Positions 24,764 through 36,559 of a DNA stretch of 64,000 bases are shown piece by piece. How positions within the stretch are numbered: position 1 is the stretch's first letter; each line of letters opens with the position of its first letter. Location of the stretch: assembly GCF_003086295.3 (NCBI RefSeq), contig NC_092050.1, forward strand, positions 147,814,699-147,878,698. Direction: 5' to 3'. Under the pieces are notes generated by a model that was given only the letters and a program-made list of their open reading frames with translations, did no database searches and was not told the DNA's origin. Both the position numbers and the translations under genes were made by a program. This stretch comes from Arachis hypogaea. Lineage: Eukaryota > Streptophyta > Magnoliopsida > Fabales > Fabaceae.

Positions 24764-25480
24764 TTATTGGACTTTCTTGAGGTAGGTTGGGTTTTTTATC
24801 TCCAAGATTACTGTGCATTTGTCCGGGTTGGCCTCGATACCTCTTTGAGTGAGCATGAAGCCTAAGAATTTTTCAGCCTCCCCTACAAATGTGCATTTTG
24901 AAGGATTCAGTCTCATCCCCTGCTTCCTTATTGTGGTGAATACCTCAGCTAAGTCAGACAAGAGATTGAGGCCGTATCTGGTCTTGACAAGGATGTCGTA
25001 CACATATACTTCCATCAATTTTTCAAGATGAGAGGAGAATACCTTGTTCATTAATCGTTGATATGTGACCCCAATATTTTTCAATCCAAAAGGCATTACT
25101 ATATAACAATAGTTAGCTTTTGGAGTGATGAAAGAGGTCTTCTCTTTATCCAACTTGTACATCAGAATTTGATTGTATCTCGAGTATGCATCCATGAATG
25201 ATAGATATTTATACCCTGAAGCTGAGTCGACCAAAGCGTTAATGTTGGGGAGAGGATATGGATCCTTGGGACAAGTTTTATTGAGGTCAATGTAATCAAC
25301 ACACATCCTCCATTTCTCATTTTGCTTTTTCACAAGGACCACATTAGCCAACCACAAAAGGTATTTTACCTCCCTTATAAACCCGGCTTCTAATAAGGCT
25401 TGCACTTGCTCTTCTATGACTTGTGCTCTTTCAGGGTCGAGCTTCCGTCACTTTTGTTGAATAGGTCAGGAGTCTGAATA
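24764..25480 (-). pseudogene. Reverse transcriptase of the retrotransposon, catalytic site altered
   Basis: The open frame of 213 residues covers nearly all of the domain: LLWLANVVLVKKQNEKWRMC, VDYIDLNKTCPKDPYPLPNI, FMDAYSRYNQILMYKLDKEK, IVMPFGLKNIGVTYQRLMNK. The catalytic motif normally YVDD reads YVYD (25006-24995), losing the first of the paired aspartates, so this copy could not polymerise DNA. Homology extends upstream to about 25480 across a frame break. It lies between protease and RNase H as in all Ty3/gypsy pol genes. Confidence 0.9.
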
Positions 25481-25611
25481 AACGGTGAGCTTATGTTACA
25501 TGAGGTTGGGGTCTATGCCAGACATATCGGAGGCTTTCCAGGAAAAGATGTAAGATTTTCTTTGTAAGAGCTCAATGAGATTTGTTTTTAATTTTTTATC
25601 CAAGTTGGCCT

Positions 25612-26193
25612 CTATAATTGTTGTCTTTTCTGCCTGATTTCAACCTTCCCTTCAGGTTGTGGACGCAGTTCTTTCCGTGCTCGAATACCACCGAGTTCAA
25701 TAGTATTGACTTCTTTACCCTTTGTACTGCCCCTTAAGTTGAGACTTTCATTGTAATATTTTCTTGCTATTTTCTGATCTCCTTTTATAGTGAAAATTTC
25801 TTTTGCAGTTGGAAATTTCATGCATAGGTAAGGTGTAAAAACGACCGCAGCCAGTCGGTTTAAGGTGGTCTGACCTATCAAGATGTTATAGGCTGATGCT
25901 ACATCAACCACAATGTAATCAATGCTTAAGGTTTTGAGTTTCATGTCTTTGCCAAAAGTCGTATGTAACGAAATGAAACCAAGAGATCGGATTGGCATAT
26001 CTCCTAACCCAAAAAGATTGTATGGATAAGCCTTCAGTTTCTTTTCTTCTAACCCGAGTTTATCAAAACCGGGTTTAAATAAAATGTCGGCTGAGCTTCC
26101 CTGATCCACCAAAGTTCTATGGAGGTTTGCATTAGTAAGGATCATTGTGATTACCGAGTAGTTCCACCTTTGACGGTGGATGATCGTTCCCAT
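25612..26193 (-). pseudogene. Retrotransposon aspartic protease region
   Basis: The open frame begins just inside the LTR remnant and contains TLVDQGSSADILFKPGFDKL, where DQGS is the plant form of the retroviral-type D(T/S)G active site, then YPYNLFGLGDMPIRSLGFI and YNILIGQTTLNRLAAVVFTP. This is the usual protease layout of Ty3/gypsy pol. What should precede it, gag with its zinc knuckle, is absent because of the deletion. The frame ends in a charged linker before reverse transcriptase. Confidence 0.85.
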
Positions 26194-26386
26194 TTTTCTA
26201 GGAAAGTTATTGAGATATTCCTTCTAGATAAGTGGGAGATATCTTTGAAATTAGTTACTAGGTAGAGCTGAATTGTTGTTATCGTGCCCGACTTCTATAA
26301 GGTCGGGTAGGTGTAGTAGTCAGATCTCTTAAATGGGCTTCTATTCATTTTGGATTTGACTTTATTTTTGGGCCAGGATATGAATA
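26150..26386 (-). repeat. 5' LTR remnant of the retrotransposon
   Basis: It matches 19490-19716 in the same orientation, for example gatattccttctagataag, agctgaattgttgttatcgt and ggtcgggtaggtgtagtagt. The other half of the LTR, the primer-binding site and gag are missing. The terminal CA has mutated (gaata for gaaca). Confidence 0.85.
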
Positions 26387-26978
26387 ACAACAAATAAAAA
26401 ATTAAAATTTGGCTAACTAATAAAGAAGGTAATACTTTTTACTTAGTAAAGAACCTCTAAAGATGAGTCTAAATTATAATATAACTTCACTTGTAAGTTG
26501 CAAACTTTTTTTAATTATTTGTTTCCCACCTTCTAAGCATAGTTCTTTTGTGCTCAACTGGCTTAGCTTTATGATATGTTTATTATATTCCAAATGAGTA
26601 AATATCTAAAATGGTCCCTGAATTTTAAATCGCTACTCAATTTAGTTTCTGACTTTTGAAAATGACCACTAAATCCATAAAATTCCCAAATGTACATCTG
26701 CGTTAGTCCCTCGCATAAGTGTCGTCTAAACATCGATGGTGCGCAGCGTGAAGTGCCATGTGGGCATTCCAGCTATATGCTGATGTGTACCAAACTTGAA
26801 TTTGATTCAAATTGGTATCTGAAATTGCTTAATAATATCCAAATTAGTCCATTTTCAATTATAAATCCCTAATTCCCAAATTATTGTCTTCTCTTCTTCG
26901 ATCTATCTGCTGTCTTCTTCTCTTCTTCGACCTTTTTGCTATCTTCCAGTTCATTTTGTTTTCTCGTTTGCGTGAGTA

Positions 26979-27479
26979 ATGATGGGTTGTGGGGAGAGAA
27001 GCCAAAGTATCTCAAGTAGGAACAACTCTGCAGGGAGATCTTATAGCAGCAAAAGAATGCACAATAGGGGAGGTAAGAACATCATTTTCTGTAGCTACGG
27101 GCTTTGGACGGTGATGAAGTACTCAACAACGGGAGAGAATTCTGGTAGACCATTTTATGGTTGTACAAACTATGAGGTAAGGTTATGAATATGAAGAAAT
27201 TGTTAAGATGGTTTCACTTTAAGTTTGGATTCACCTGCATTTTTTACTTTGCAGTATAGAATCCATTATAATTTCTTCTATTGGACTAATGGATGTGAAG
27301 AACTAGTTTGTGCAACACCCATTCCACAAGAAGTTTTGCATGAGTTCAATTATAGGATGACAAACTTGGAGAGTGATGTTAAGACCTTGAAGATAATGAT
27401 AATGTTGTTGTTGGCTTTTGTAGTTACTTTTGATGTGTGTTTAGGTTTTATCTTGTTGGGTTTTATAGTCAATAAATGA
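26979..27479 (+). CDS. GRF-type zinc-finger protein with C-terminal membrane helix (transposon gene)
   Basis: Two exons, 26979-27176 and 27255-27479, join in frame through a GTAAGG donor and a TTTGCAG acceptor to give 140 residues. Residues about 30-80 resemble the plant GRF zinc finger: GENSGRPFYGCTNYE, then NFFYWTNGCEE. Two expected zinc cysteines are changed (FCSYG for CxCG, HYNFF for xCxFF), so metal binding may be weak or lost. Next comes a short coiled coil (FNYRMTNLESDVKTLK) and a hydrophobic tail of about 30 residues ending LLGFIVNK, probably a membrane anchor. Small plant proteins with GRF finger, coiled coil and tail helix are common and of unknown function. Here the gene lies inside a Mutator element, convergent with MURA and about 400 bp from its end. 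Confidence 0.75.
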
Positions 27480-27892
27480 TGATTATCTTATGAAATTTTA
27501 AATTTCTTAAGTGGTATGTAATGTCTTGATGAAGATGCAATGAAATGAAATACTAATTTTGCACGAGTTCAACTCTTGATGCTGCACTTGTTCTGCTAAA
27601 ATTGTGATCAATTAAACAAAAAAGAGATATATCAAAACATACAACAAAGCTAAATATGAATTTAATTTAACATAACATAACATTTTTCGGAGTATGAAAC
27701 AAGTGTTATTTGTGCTAAAGAACATTGTGCATAACATACTATCACAAACCAAAACATCATAGGCCATAATAACATCAAAGGCCATACATACAGGTTTCAA
27801 AAGTTACATTACAAAAAATATAATATTGTTAAACCATAGCATTCAACCACAACGGCATGAACTCAAAAGGCAACACACATTGTTCTAGCTAG

Positions 27893-30800
27893 ACATTTTT
27901 TCTCGGCGGGTTAAATCCTGGAGTTAGAACAAACTTCAAGAAGGAAGCCAGTTTTACAGAGGTTGATGAACTAGCTCCTTGAATAGTCTCTCTTAAAATA
28001 TCAGTTGGATGTGGAGCAACCGCAACAATAGCAGTAGTGGATACAGTTGTCCTCTTGATAGGGAGTTTGTTGCACCTCTCACTTTTAGTCTTCAGAAGCC
28101 CCTTTTTTTGGCATTCTTTGTAGTCTTTGCAGCTTGTGATAGCAATAACAACAATAACATCCGTAATGCTAATAATAATAATAATGATGAAGGACTTGTG
28201 ACAAAAAAAGTATCATTATATGGATGAGGACATTGTCCAGAATCATAACATGAAACTAAAAACATATCCTCTCAAGGAACAAGAAAATTCAAAACTCCCA
28301 ACAATCATTTAAGGGAACACAAGTCAATCGAAATTGATTAACTTAAACTCTAATTTTAATTAATATTTTTATTATTATTATTACCTGAGTTGCAGATTCT
28401 TGTTTAGTTCCTTGACCTCCTTCAACAGTAGCCTCATTTTTTGCACCAACAACCTCACCTTCCTGACCTTTAGCACCAGCGTCACCCTCATTTGCAGCAA
28501 CTACTAGCTCGTCAGCATTTTATTTTTTTACTATTTTACAGTCCCTTGTTGTGTGACCAACATCCCCACATGTCCCATAAGTGAATTTGCCATATTTTCT
28601 CTTTAATTTTGTTGCAATGCGCTCTTTGCTCCCCCCAACAAGTGCCTCATGTGCATCTTTTTGCTTGCATAATGTGATAGCCTTCTACGAGACTTGCTCC
28701 TTATGAGTGGTAAGTAATGGAGGTATTGTGAGGTCTCCCACAACTCTTGGCCTCTTACCGAATTGATATGGTACTCATAAGTCTTGTTGTATGATTCCAT
28801 TGTTAGCCATGCATGGACATAATTCTCGGGTCTACCGTTCATGACTGAAATTGTAGCTATTGCATGACGACAAGGTAACTCTAGAAAATAATAAAATTGA
28901 GTAATTAAGTATTTAGGATAGATATGCTATCATGCAATTACACACAAGAAAACAAAATATTGCTTACCCGATAACTGCCAAGACCTGCAGCTACATGTTT
29001 GGTTTTCCAAATCAACTATTATGTGGTTCACCATGCACTTCAAACATGACCTCAGCCGCATCTCCAGACCACATTGGTGTATGATACATGATGTGATACC
29101 TCTCCTTCACAAGTCTACTTTGTTGAATCAGAGGTAAGTGTCTGGCTAGAGAGTTTCAGTTTGTTCTTTGTCATACTAGTCATGGCATACCTCCTAACAT
29201 CCTCTAGTAAAGTCAAGACGGACTTGCATCTGTATGGTTTGGTGGCATTGTTACACACATTGTCAACCTTTGGAAAGTCCTTGTAATGAGCCATGGTCCA
29301 TGCCTCCTTAGAAAATTTGTCTAAATATGCCCACACCTTCTCATTTACTTTTTTATTGACTGCATATGCCCAATGAATTCTTGGACAGTCATTGCTTTAA
29401 CACACTTCCAAAGTAATCTCTTCAGGTATGAGTCCTTCCATTGTTTCTGGAAGTTTTGCCATAGGTGCCACACACAGAAGCGGTGATGCACGCCTGACAT
29501 AACCTCACGCAATGCTGGGATCAGACCTTACAAGGTAACAAAATAGTCATTCAATATATGTTATAATCATCGATAACAAAGATGACTTAATTCAGAATAG
29601 TCCTTCAATTTTTTGTTATCAATACAAAATAGTCATTCAAATTGTGTTCATGAATTCAAAATGGCCCTTAAAATCATATATCGTGCTTCTAATTGAACCT
29701 TATAGATTACCTTCTGTATGTCAGAGATGAAGCACCAACCATGCTCTGTCTGATCTTCAATATCTTCATGCAAGAGCTCCAAGAACCACTTCCAGTTGTC
29801 TTTGTTCTCAACATGAACAATAGCCCATACAATTGGGTATACATGATTATTTGCATCCTGACCCATGGCGCACAACAGCCAACCTCCATAATAGGTCTTC
29901 AAAAAAGTATCATCTAGTCTTACCAACGGTCTACAGCCACCCAAAAAATCTTTCTTGCATCCATCCAAACAGACATAAAACTTTTTAAATATACCATCTC
30001 TGTTAGGCATCGGACAAACAACTAACTTGATAGTTAAGTCCAGATTAGATCTCAACAGCTCCTCTGCATAATTTCTGAGTTTAGCATATTCTGCAACTTT
30101 ATCACCCCTTATTATCCTCCTTGCATCACCCAAAGCTTTTGTAATTGTAGTCTTGGATAATTGTATTCCAGTTTTGCCTTAAAGTAATTAAAAATCTCAC
30201 CGTGTCTAAATGTGGAGAGCTTCCTAACCTTCTTAATAAGTATATCAGTTGCCCAAGATCTAGTTGCACATCTATTCTTGAAAGTTCTCACATATATGAT
30301 CATGGTTAAAAGTCTTAATCTGCCAACATCCATTCCATTTGTTATAAGAATAAAACACCATCCAGGGACAATCTTCATTCTTGCACATCATCCTATATTT
30401 AGTAGTGTTATTTTTCTTGTACCTAACACCCCTATCCTCATACAACGTATAATTTCTAACTCCTTTCTTAAAAGTATCCCTAGTGGTAAACTCCATACCT
30501 AGCTCTAACCTCACATGTTCAAACTTGGTAGCATTGTTAAAGATGGGATTCACAGCTAGGTCTGCATCGTCTTTAGACTCTAGTGGAGTCTTCAGTTCAT
30601 TAGATTTTCAACTATCATCAGAAAAAGACACTGCCACACAGATTCAGGCATTACATCACTGGCAAAAAAAGAATAAAATAAGTATTATACATAAATGACA
30701 TTAATTATAATAAATAAATATAATTTACATATATTGTAAGTTTTCTTCCTCATCATCATCATCTGCCTCCTTCTCATAATCATAATCAGATGCATCTATT

Positions 30801-31846
30801 GAAAAGGGATGAAAAACATTTTCACCATCAGTAATCTTGTTCTTGTGTTTATCATTGTCATTGTGAGCCTTTCTTTTTCTTCTATCGTTAGAATGACCAA
30901 CATCATCATCGTTGTCACTGCTTGAGTCCACACACCCAAGTGACATGTGTGGCTTGTATAAACTGTCTTCTATAGACTCATAAGAATTAGATGAGCTATC
31001 AACATTCAAATGAGCTGGCTCCTTGTTTACTTGTTTCCTCCAGCCTTGTGATCTTGTGATATACCTTCTAGACATTCTTGTAGATGTGTTAAATTTAAAG
31101 CTAATAGGCTTGGATTGTTTCTTTGATGCACTAGATTTTTTCGTTTGTGCATTGTTGGTTGGGGGTTGGGTTGAGAGAGGACTTTGTGGTATATGAGTTT
31201 GGAAGCAATGGAATTTTGTTGGGATAGAGATTTAGAGGACTTAGCCTGTGAGCAAGATTTCGGAACATTTATCTTGGGGACAGTGTATTTTGGTGGAGTG
31301 GGCTGGGACAATGGATAGTGGGCTTGGGGCAGTGGATTTTCGTTCAACTGGGATATGAAAGGTAATTGGTTCTTCAAGTTGACTTAATATTGTGCTGGTT
31401 TCTTTTACAACTTCAACATCTTCTACTCTAACTTCTTCCATGCCTTCCATTCCAACCTTTTGGCCTATTGCATGATCATCATCATCTTCAGTCTCAAACA
31501 ACTCCATTACATCAATTATATCAAGAACTGAAGGTCCGTGCTCAAAAGAAATGTGAATGATATCATTATTCTCATGGCAATGCCTGATCATATTTCTAAG
31601 ATTCTGGTCCACTTGCAATCTCCTAAGACCAAATTCCAACCTATTATTAGGGTCCAAAAACCAATATACTTTAACCTTGTCATACCCCAATTTCCTATAA
31701 TAACTTGTCACCGCAAATGCATCAAGATAGTCTTCATCGACTTTAACCCATTCATCATACAAGTCAGATGTGTAGATAACACTTCCACTAGGATCTGTCT
31801 CAAACTTTTCACCATGGTGGGAAACAAGTTTCAATCGGTTAGGCAT
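27893..31846 (-). pseudogene. MURA-type Mutator transposase, frame-damaged
   Basis: Minus-strand domains in order. A PB1-like N-terminal domain (about 31846-31500) contains LVSHHGEKFETD and FAVTSYYRKLGYDKVKVYWF. An acidic region follows (31075-30725). The Mutator DNA-binding domain is at 30553-30272 (LGMEFTTRDTFKKGVRNY, CKNEDCPWMVFYSY). The MULE DDE domain lies at about 30380-29430 (LVRLDDTFLKTYYGGWLLCA, MGQDANNHVYPIVWAI, GWCFISDIQK, then an intron and GVHHRFCVWHLWQNFQ). A SWIM-type zinc region is at about 28990-28820 (GLPCRHAIATISVMNGRPE), then a CCHC knuckle near 28560 and the tail KLASFLKFVLTPGFNPPRK ending at 27893. Frame changes near 31340 and 31180 and near the intron at 29690-29530 break it. 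The protein would cut and join the element ends. Confidence 0.88.
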
Positions 31847-32626
31847 CTGAAGTTTACAGCACAATGCAAAATTAGATAGCATTAGTCATTTTGTAGCAAA
31901 ACAATCATGTTGCATAGAACAAGAAATTAACACTATATTTGTAATAAGAACGCATACATTTACTTCCTAATGACTATAACTTAAACCACATTATAATCGT
32001 AGTGGTTAGAAGGTTCATATTAGAAACCCTAACATTTGTGCCACTAACAACTACAACATTCTAAACCATTCATTTACATATACAACGACAACATTTTAAA
32101 CTACTCATGCACACATAAGTACCAAGAACCCTCAATAGAATACAAAAAATGGAAGAAAAGGATTAACGTAAACCCTTACCTCTCACCATCGACAGTGTGC
32201 GAAGGCGATGCTTCATCGATAAGTCCTTCACTGACCAGAGAGAATAGATTCCAAGGATAATCGCTGGCGAAAAAATGTGAGTGAAAAGTATCGGAGAATG
32301 AACGGACAGAGAAGAAGAGAATGTTTCTTTGAGATTTTGGTGGGAAACATTGAAAATGGGGGGACCAGTGGGAATTGTTTATTCGAAGGGAAGAAGATGT
32401 TGAACGACGTTGTTTCACACACTTAGGACATCCCTCTCCCTCAACGACGTCGTTTAATGAAATACTCTATATCATCAACGTTTAGAAGACACTTCTACTA
32501 AGAACTAATGGAGATGCACTTTTAAAAATTTCAAAAATTTAGTTGATCATTTTCAAAAATTGAAAACTAAATTAAATAGCGATTTAAAATTTAGATACCA
32601 TTTTGAGCATTTATTCCATTCCAAAT

Positions 32627-35600
32627 ACATAAACATTAGGTCATGATTAATCAATAACTTCTTTCAAATGGAACTGTGAAACCATAGTTGTATCTGTTTG
32701 TAGTGATGGACCACTCCTAATTAGTTAATTATCATCTTTCAATCCTTTCAAAGAATTATTCATGATTTTAACTCAACCGTACATAGTTTTTAAAAATGAG
32801 ATGGTACAATGCAACCGTGTTAATAATTGAATTTAGATTGTACAAGTTGCTAGTTTTGAGAGGATAGGATAGGATCTTATCCATCATCACATGTTTCGGA
32901 ATTAATTGGATAATCTTGAATCATTAGAGAAACACATTGAAATGCTATATGGAGGAGATAATCCAATAGTATTACTAGCTAGTAGTAATGTTGTTTAATT
33001 AAGCATATTAATCAAATTAAATGGTAACAAATTCAGAGCGCAAACTTATAAAATGAAAGTAACCTTCAGAATGGTAAATGCTAACAAGTTTTCCTAAAGC
33101 TGAAGTAGTCTTTGTTTATGAATTAATAAGCAAAGTAAAGGAGAGAATACTTCTTCCAAGAAATTTTTTGTTTTCTCTCTTAAAAAAATAAAATAACTAA
33201 ATAACTAAGTTAGTTCACACAATTTTTTGGTTACACCTATTTAGGTCTAAGAAATTTTAATTTTCTATGTACTTTGTACATAAAATTTTATTTTTGTTTA
33301 GAAGAATGAGAATAACAAAAATCTAATTCCACTACTTTTGTCACCAAAAAATTCTACTACTTTTGGTTTTACAAAAGTTGTTCTAATACCATACCATATT
33401 ACGAAATAATTTCTCTAGTTAAAAGATTAAAATGCTAGGTAAGCATATGATAAATATCTAATATATTATAGCATAAAGTCATATTACGAATTAAGAACAC
33501 TGCAACCACAGCTTGTACGTCTTATGGGGTATTATATGACCAATTTATTTTGCAAGAATGGTTGCAAACAATTTTATTTTATAAAATGTCATTATATATC
33601 AGCTCAGTTTTGGTAAATTGTTTTAGAGAAATATTTAAAAAACACAAGTATCTAGAATTTGGTAAATTAAAAAAAAATCACATGCTTGTGTTTTTAACTT
33701 TGAAAAGTTAGGAGATGTTTTTAAAATTAAATTATTCGTGAAAACATAGTAAAAAATTTAACATAATCTTATATGTTAATAAATATTTTATTTATTTGTT
33801 CTCCTCATTATACTTATGTCTATAAAAATTATTTTATATATTAAAAGTAATTTTACTGAATATAATTTTTATAATGTGTTTATTAAAAATTATTTTTAAT
33901 TTGATTTATGAGATATAATTATTACAATTTAAAAAAAAGGTCATATTTTCTTTCTACTGATACCATCTTCGAAAAAACTTGCACATCTATCTAACTTTTT
34001 TATATAAATAGTTTTTTTAATAAGTTAATTTTTGATTCCGCTATTGAACTAATTAGGAGTATAGTCAACTAGAATCAACTAATTAAAAAATAGGTTTATT
34101 ATAAAAAAAAAAGCACCTACTTAAATGAAGATGTTAAAAACATCTTCTAATAAAGATCCTTGTGATAAAAGTGTACTTTGTTTATTTAACTATACTTTAA
34201 AAAAAATAATATTTTTATAATATATCAAAATCAAACTTTATCATTCATCATCTAATGATAAAAAAAAAAAGTATCTTTATATAAAGACAACTTTAAAATC
34301 TTTATGAGAATATTCACACAAAAAAGTTTTATTATTCTAATTTTTCGAATTTCAAAACTAAAAGTAAAAAGAATTGACTTAAGTTTATTTACATTATAGT
34401 TGACTCCCTAAACTTTTTTCTTAATTTTTTATTCACATATATTTAATTATTTTTATATTTCGTATAAATTAGACTTCATATTGAAATTTGATATTAACTA
34501 AAAAATATTTAGATACATCATTATTAGAAAACCACATCATTTATTTGTGAAATGGGACCGAAATGGGATATCTTTGTATATCTAATTATCTATGGCATAC
34601 AAAACTACCTGAATAATGAGGAACATAACACATGTATGTATAGTTGTGTATACAGTATACACAGTAGAGTGAATGGTAAATGAAAAGGTTCATGCCTTGT
34701 TGCCCAAAGAAGTGCCAGCACCATAATTGTCCTTATCGAAATCTACCAAGGGACTCCACACCAATTAAGAGAAGAGAGTCCTTCATTATTGATTATCTGT
34801 TTGTATTTTACCCTTCATTGCATCATGCATCGGAATGGCCCCCCTCAAAATCTGAGACTTATATATAGACATCTTCGTTTGATTCTAAATTTCTTATATT
34901 GGGTTGCCAAAAATGCAAAAATTAAAAAAAAAAATATATATATATATATAATTCAAATATTACTAATGGTAAAAATTTATATACAATTATATTAATATAA
35001 AAATAATAATTAAAATTTATTAAATAATAATTTAATTAAATTTATTAAATTATTTAACGATTCTTTAGGTTTAAATAATTCTATCTAAATTTTTAACTTT
35101 ACTAATTTGGTTATTTAATAAAAACTCATACATCAAATTAAATCGTATCTCTTCTCTTGTCCTTCAAATTTCACGTGCACAATCTCCCAGTGATAAACTG
35201 ATAATTAAGAACCTAGGGTTTGTCTTCTAGTGCTACGAGGAAATGTCAACTTGTCAAGCATGCAACATCTTCCTTTTAAAACGAAGCAAAATTTAAGACA
35301 AGTACTATGCATTCCACTAATGTACATTAAAATTAGAAAATTACAGAAAGGGTAGCCAATTGAAAGTTGCCATATGTGTCTGAATGACATGGTTAGAAGA
35401 GCTATGATCACGCCTGAAAAGTAAAAAAGGTAAAAACTCTTGGCTAATTGCTTTGTCTCTGCAGCTTCTATTTTTAACCTTGGAAAAATATACGGCTACT
35501 ATAGATCTACCACACAAAACAAATAAAATTGATAAAGAAAAATTAATAGATAAATAATTTTTAATCGGCTAACTTTAAATAAATATAATTAATAATAATC

Positions 35601-35955
35601 AATATAAAGTTTAATTTAAAAATATTTATTGATTTGTTACTGATTAGATTTCTATTAGTTACTTAATAAAATTAATTGATAAATAATAATCTAACTCCAA
35701 ATAATAATATTAATAATAATTATTATATTACAGTTGCATCTTTAAAATAAGTCACTATGTACTTCAAATAATAAAATAGACAAAACTAAATTTTATTTTG
35801 AATGTGCTTAAATATAAATAAGAAGTGTGTGTGTGAAATTTAGATTAAATTATCAACATTCATCATTTATTAGAGTGTATTGAAATTTGTCACACTAGTT
35901 TGTTTATTATAACCAATAATAATGAATATAGAATCAATGGAAAAGGTTACTAATA
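32627..35955. other. AT-rich intergenic DNA
   Basis: Long A/T runs, a short (AT)n at 34935-34951, and no recognisable coding segments. The plus-strand frame 34680-34868 and the minus-strand frame 35205-35411 were examined and match nothing I recognise. A 'cacctacttaaatgaagatg' stretch near 34110 resembles the right end of the inverted repeat at 59978-60555. Confidence 0.5.
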
Positions 35956-35959
35956 ATTA

Positions 35960-36254
35960 GGGTCCGTTTGAAAAACTCTAGAAGTAGCTTTTTTTAACTT
36001 TTGACTTATGAAAAGTAGTAGTATTAATGTCTGGTGCAATTTTCAAAATCAAATTACAACTTTTTAAAAAGCTATTTTGGAACTTATAGAGAAATTAAAA
36101 AAAATGACTTCTCTCATAGTACTTCTACTTTTCATTACATTTCTATAAAATAAGCACTTTTAGAGTTAAAAATCCAAACACAAAATAACTTATTTATAAG
36201 TTACTTTTAACAGAGCCATTTATTATTTAAGTTATTTTATCAAAAGAAGCGGCC
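35960..36254. mobile_element. Tourist-like (PIF/Harbinger) MITE
   Basis: The element starts gggtccgtttg and ends, in reverse, ggccgcttcttttg. It is flanked on both sides by TTA (35957-35959 and 36255-36257), the 3-bp target preferred by PIF/Harbinger transposases. It is 295 bp with internal inverted symmetry ('aagtagctttttttaact' against 'agttacttttaac'). A related sequence is at about 55395-55690. Confidence 0.65.
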
Positions 36255-36559
36255 TTAGTAGCAAGATAAATTTCATCACTCTTAGATTTTCTCTTCAATT
36301 TCTTTATTACCATAACATTTAAGAACAAAATCGATAGACTAATGTTAAATATATTTATATAAAAATATTACATATTAAAAATTATTAATAATAAGTGAGA
36401 GAAAATAAAAAAAAATTCTTAAGCCATAAAATAAATTAAAAAATATTAAAAAAATTATCCGAATATGATTTGTCATGTTGGTACAAGTGTATATGCCAAA
36501 ACAAATCCAAAAAGTAAACCTAGAATTCATAGAAGTAGGTAGAAACAAAAAGGGGAGAA

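Larger units (their letters stand above)
19229..26386 (-). mobile_element. Ty3/gypsy LTR retrotransposon, Tat/Ogre-like, internally deleted
   Basis: The element reads on the minus strand, from the partial LTR at 26386 down to the complete LTR at 19229-19716. Visible in order are protease, reverse transcriptase, RNase H, a second (archaeal-type) RNase H, integrase, then an antisense ORF before the 3' LTR. The duplicate RNase H and the antisense ORF point to the Tat/Ogre lineage of Ty3/gypsy elements. The primer-binding site and gag are missing: the protease lies directly against LTR sequence near 26150. Stops and frameshifts occur throughout, so it is not autonomous. The flanks do not show a convincing 5-bp duplication. 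Confidence 0.9.
26596..32617. mobile_element. 6-kb Mutator-like element with MURA and a GRF-zinc-finger gene
   Basis: Terminal inverted repeats of about 150 bp run from gagtaaatatctaaaatgg on the left and, in reverse, ggaataaatgctcaaaatgg on the right; both continue with 'ttttaaatcgct'. The flanks share the 9-bp direct repeat attccaaat (26587-26595 and 32618-32626). Two genes converge inside: a small one on the plus strand at the left end and a MURA-type transposase on the minus strand from the right. The layout is that of an autonomous element, but the transposase frame is damaged, so mobility now would need help from another copy. Confidence 0.93.

Noticed and set aside
19224..26391. Possible 5-bp target duplication for the Ty3/gypsy element
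   Set aside because: The bases flanking the two outer ends (ataat and acaac) do not match. The boundaries rest on LTR similarity and the TG..CA end only.
34680..34868. Plus-strand frame with several cysteines (MKRFMPCCPKKCQHHNCPY...)
   Set aside because: It looks a little like a secreted cysteine-rich peptide, but there is no signal peptide and no conserved spacing.
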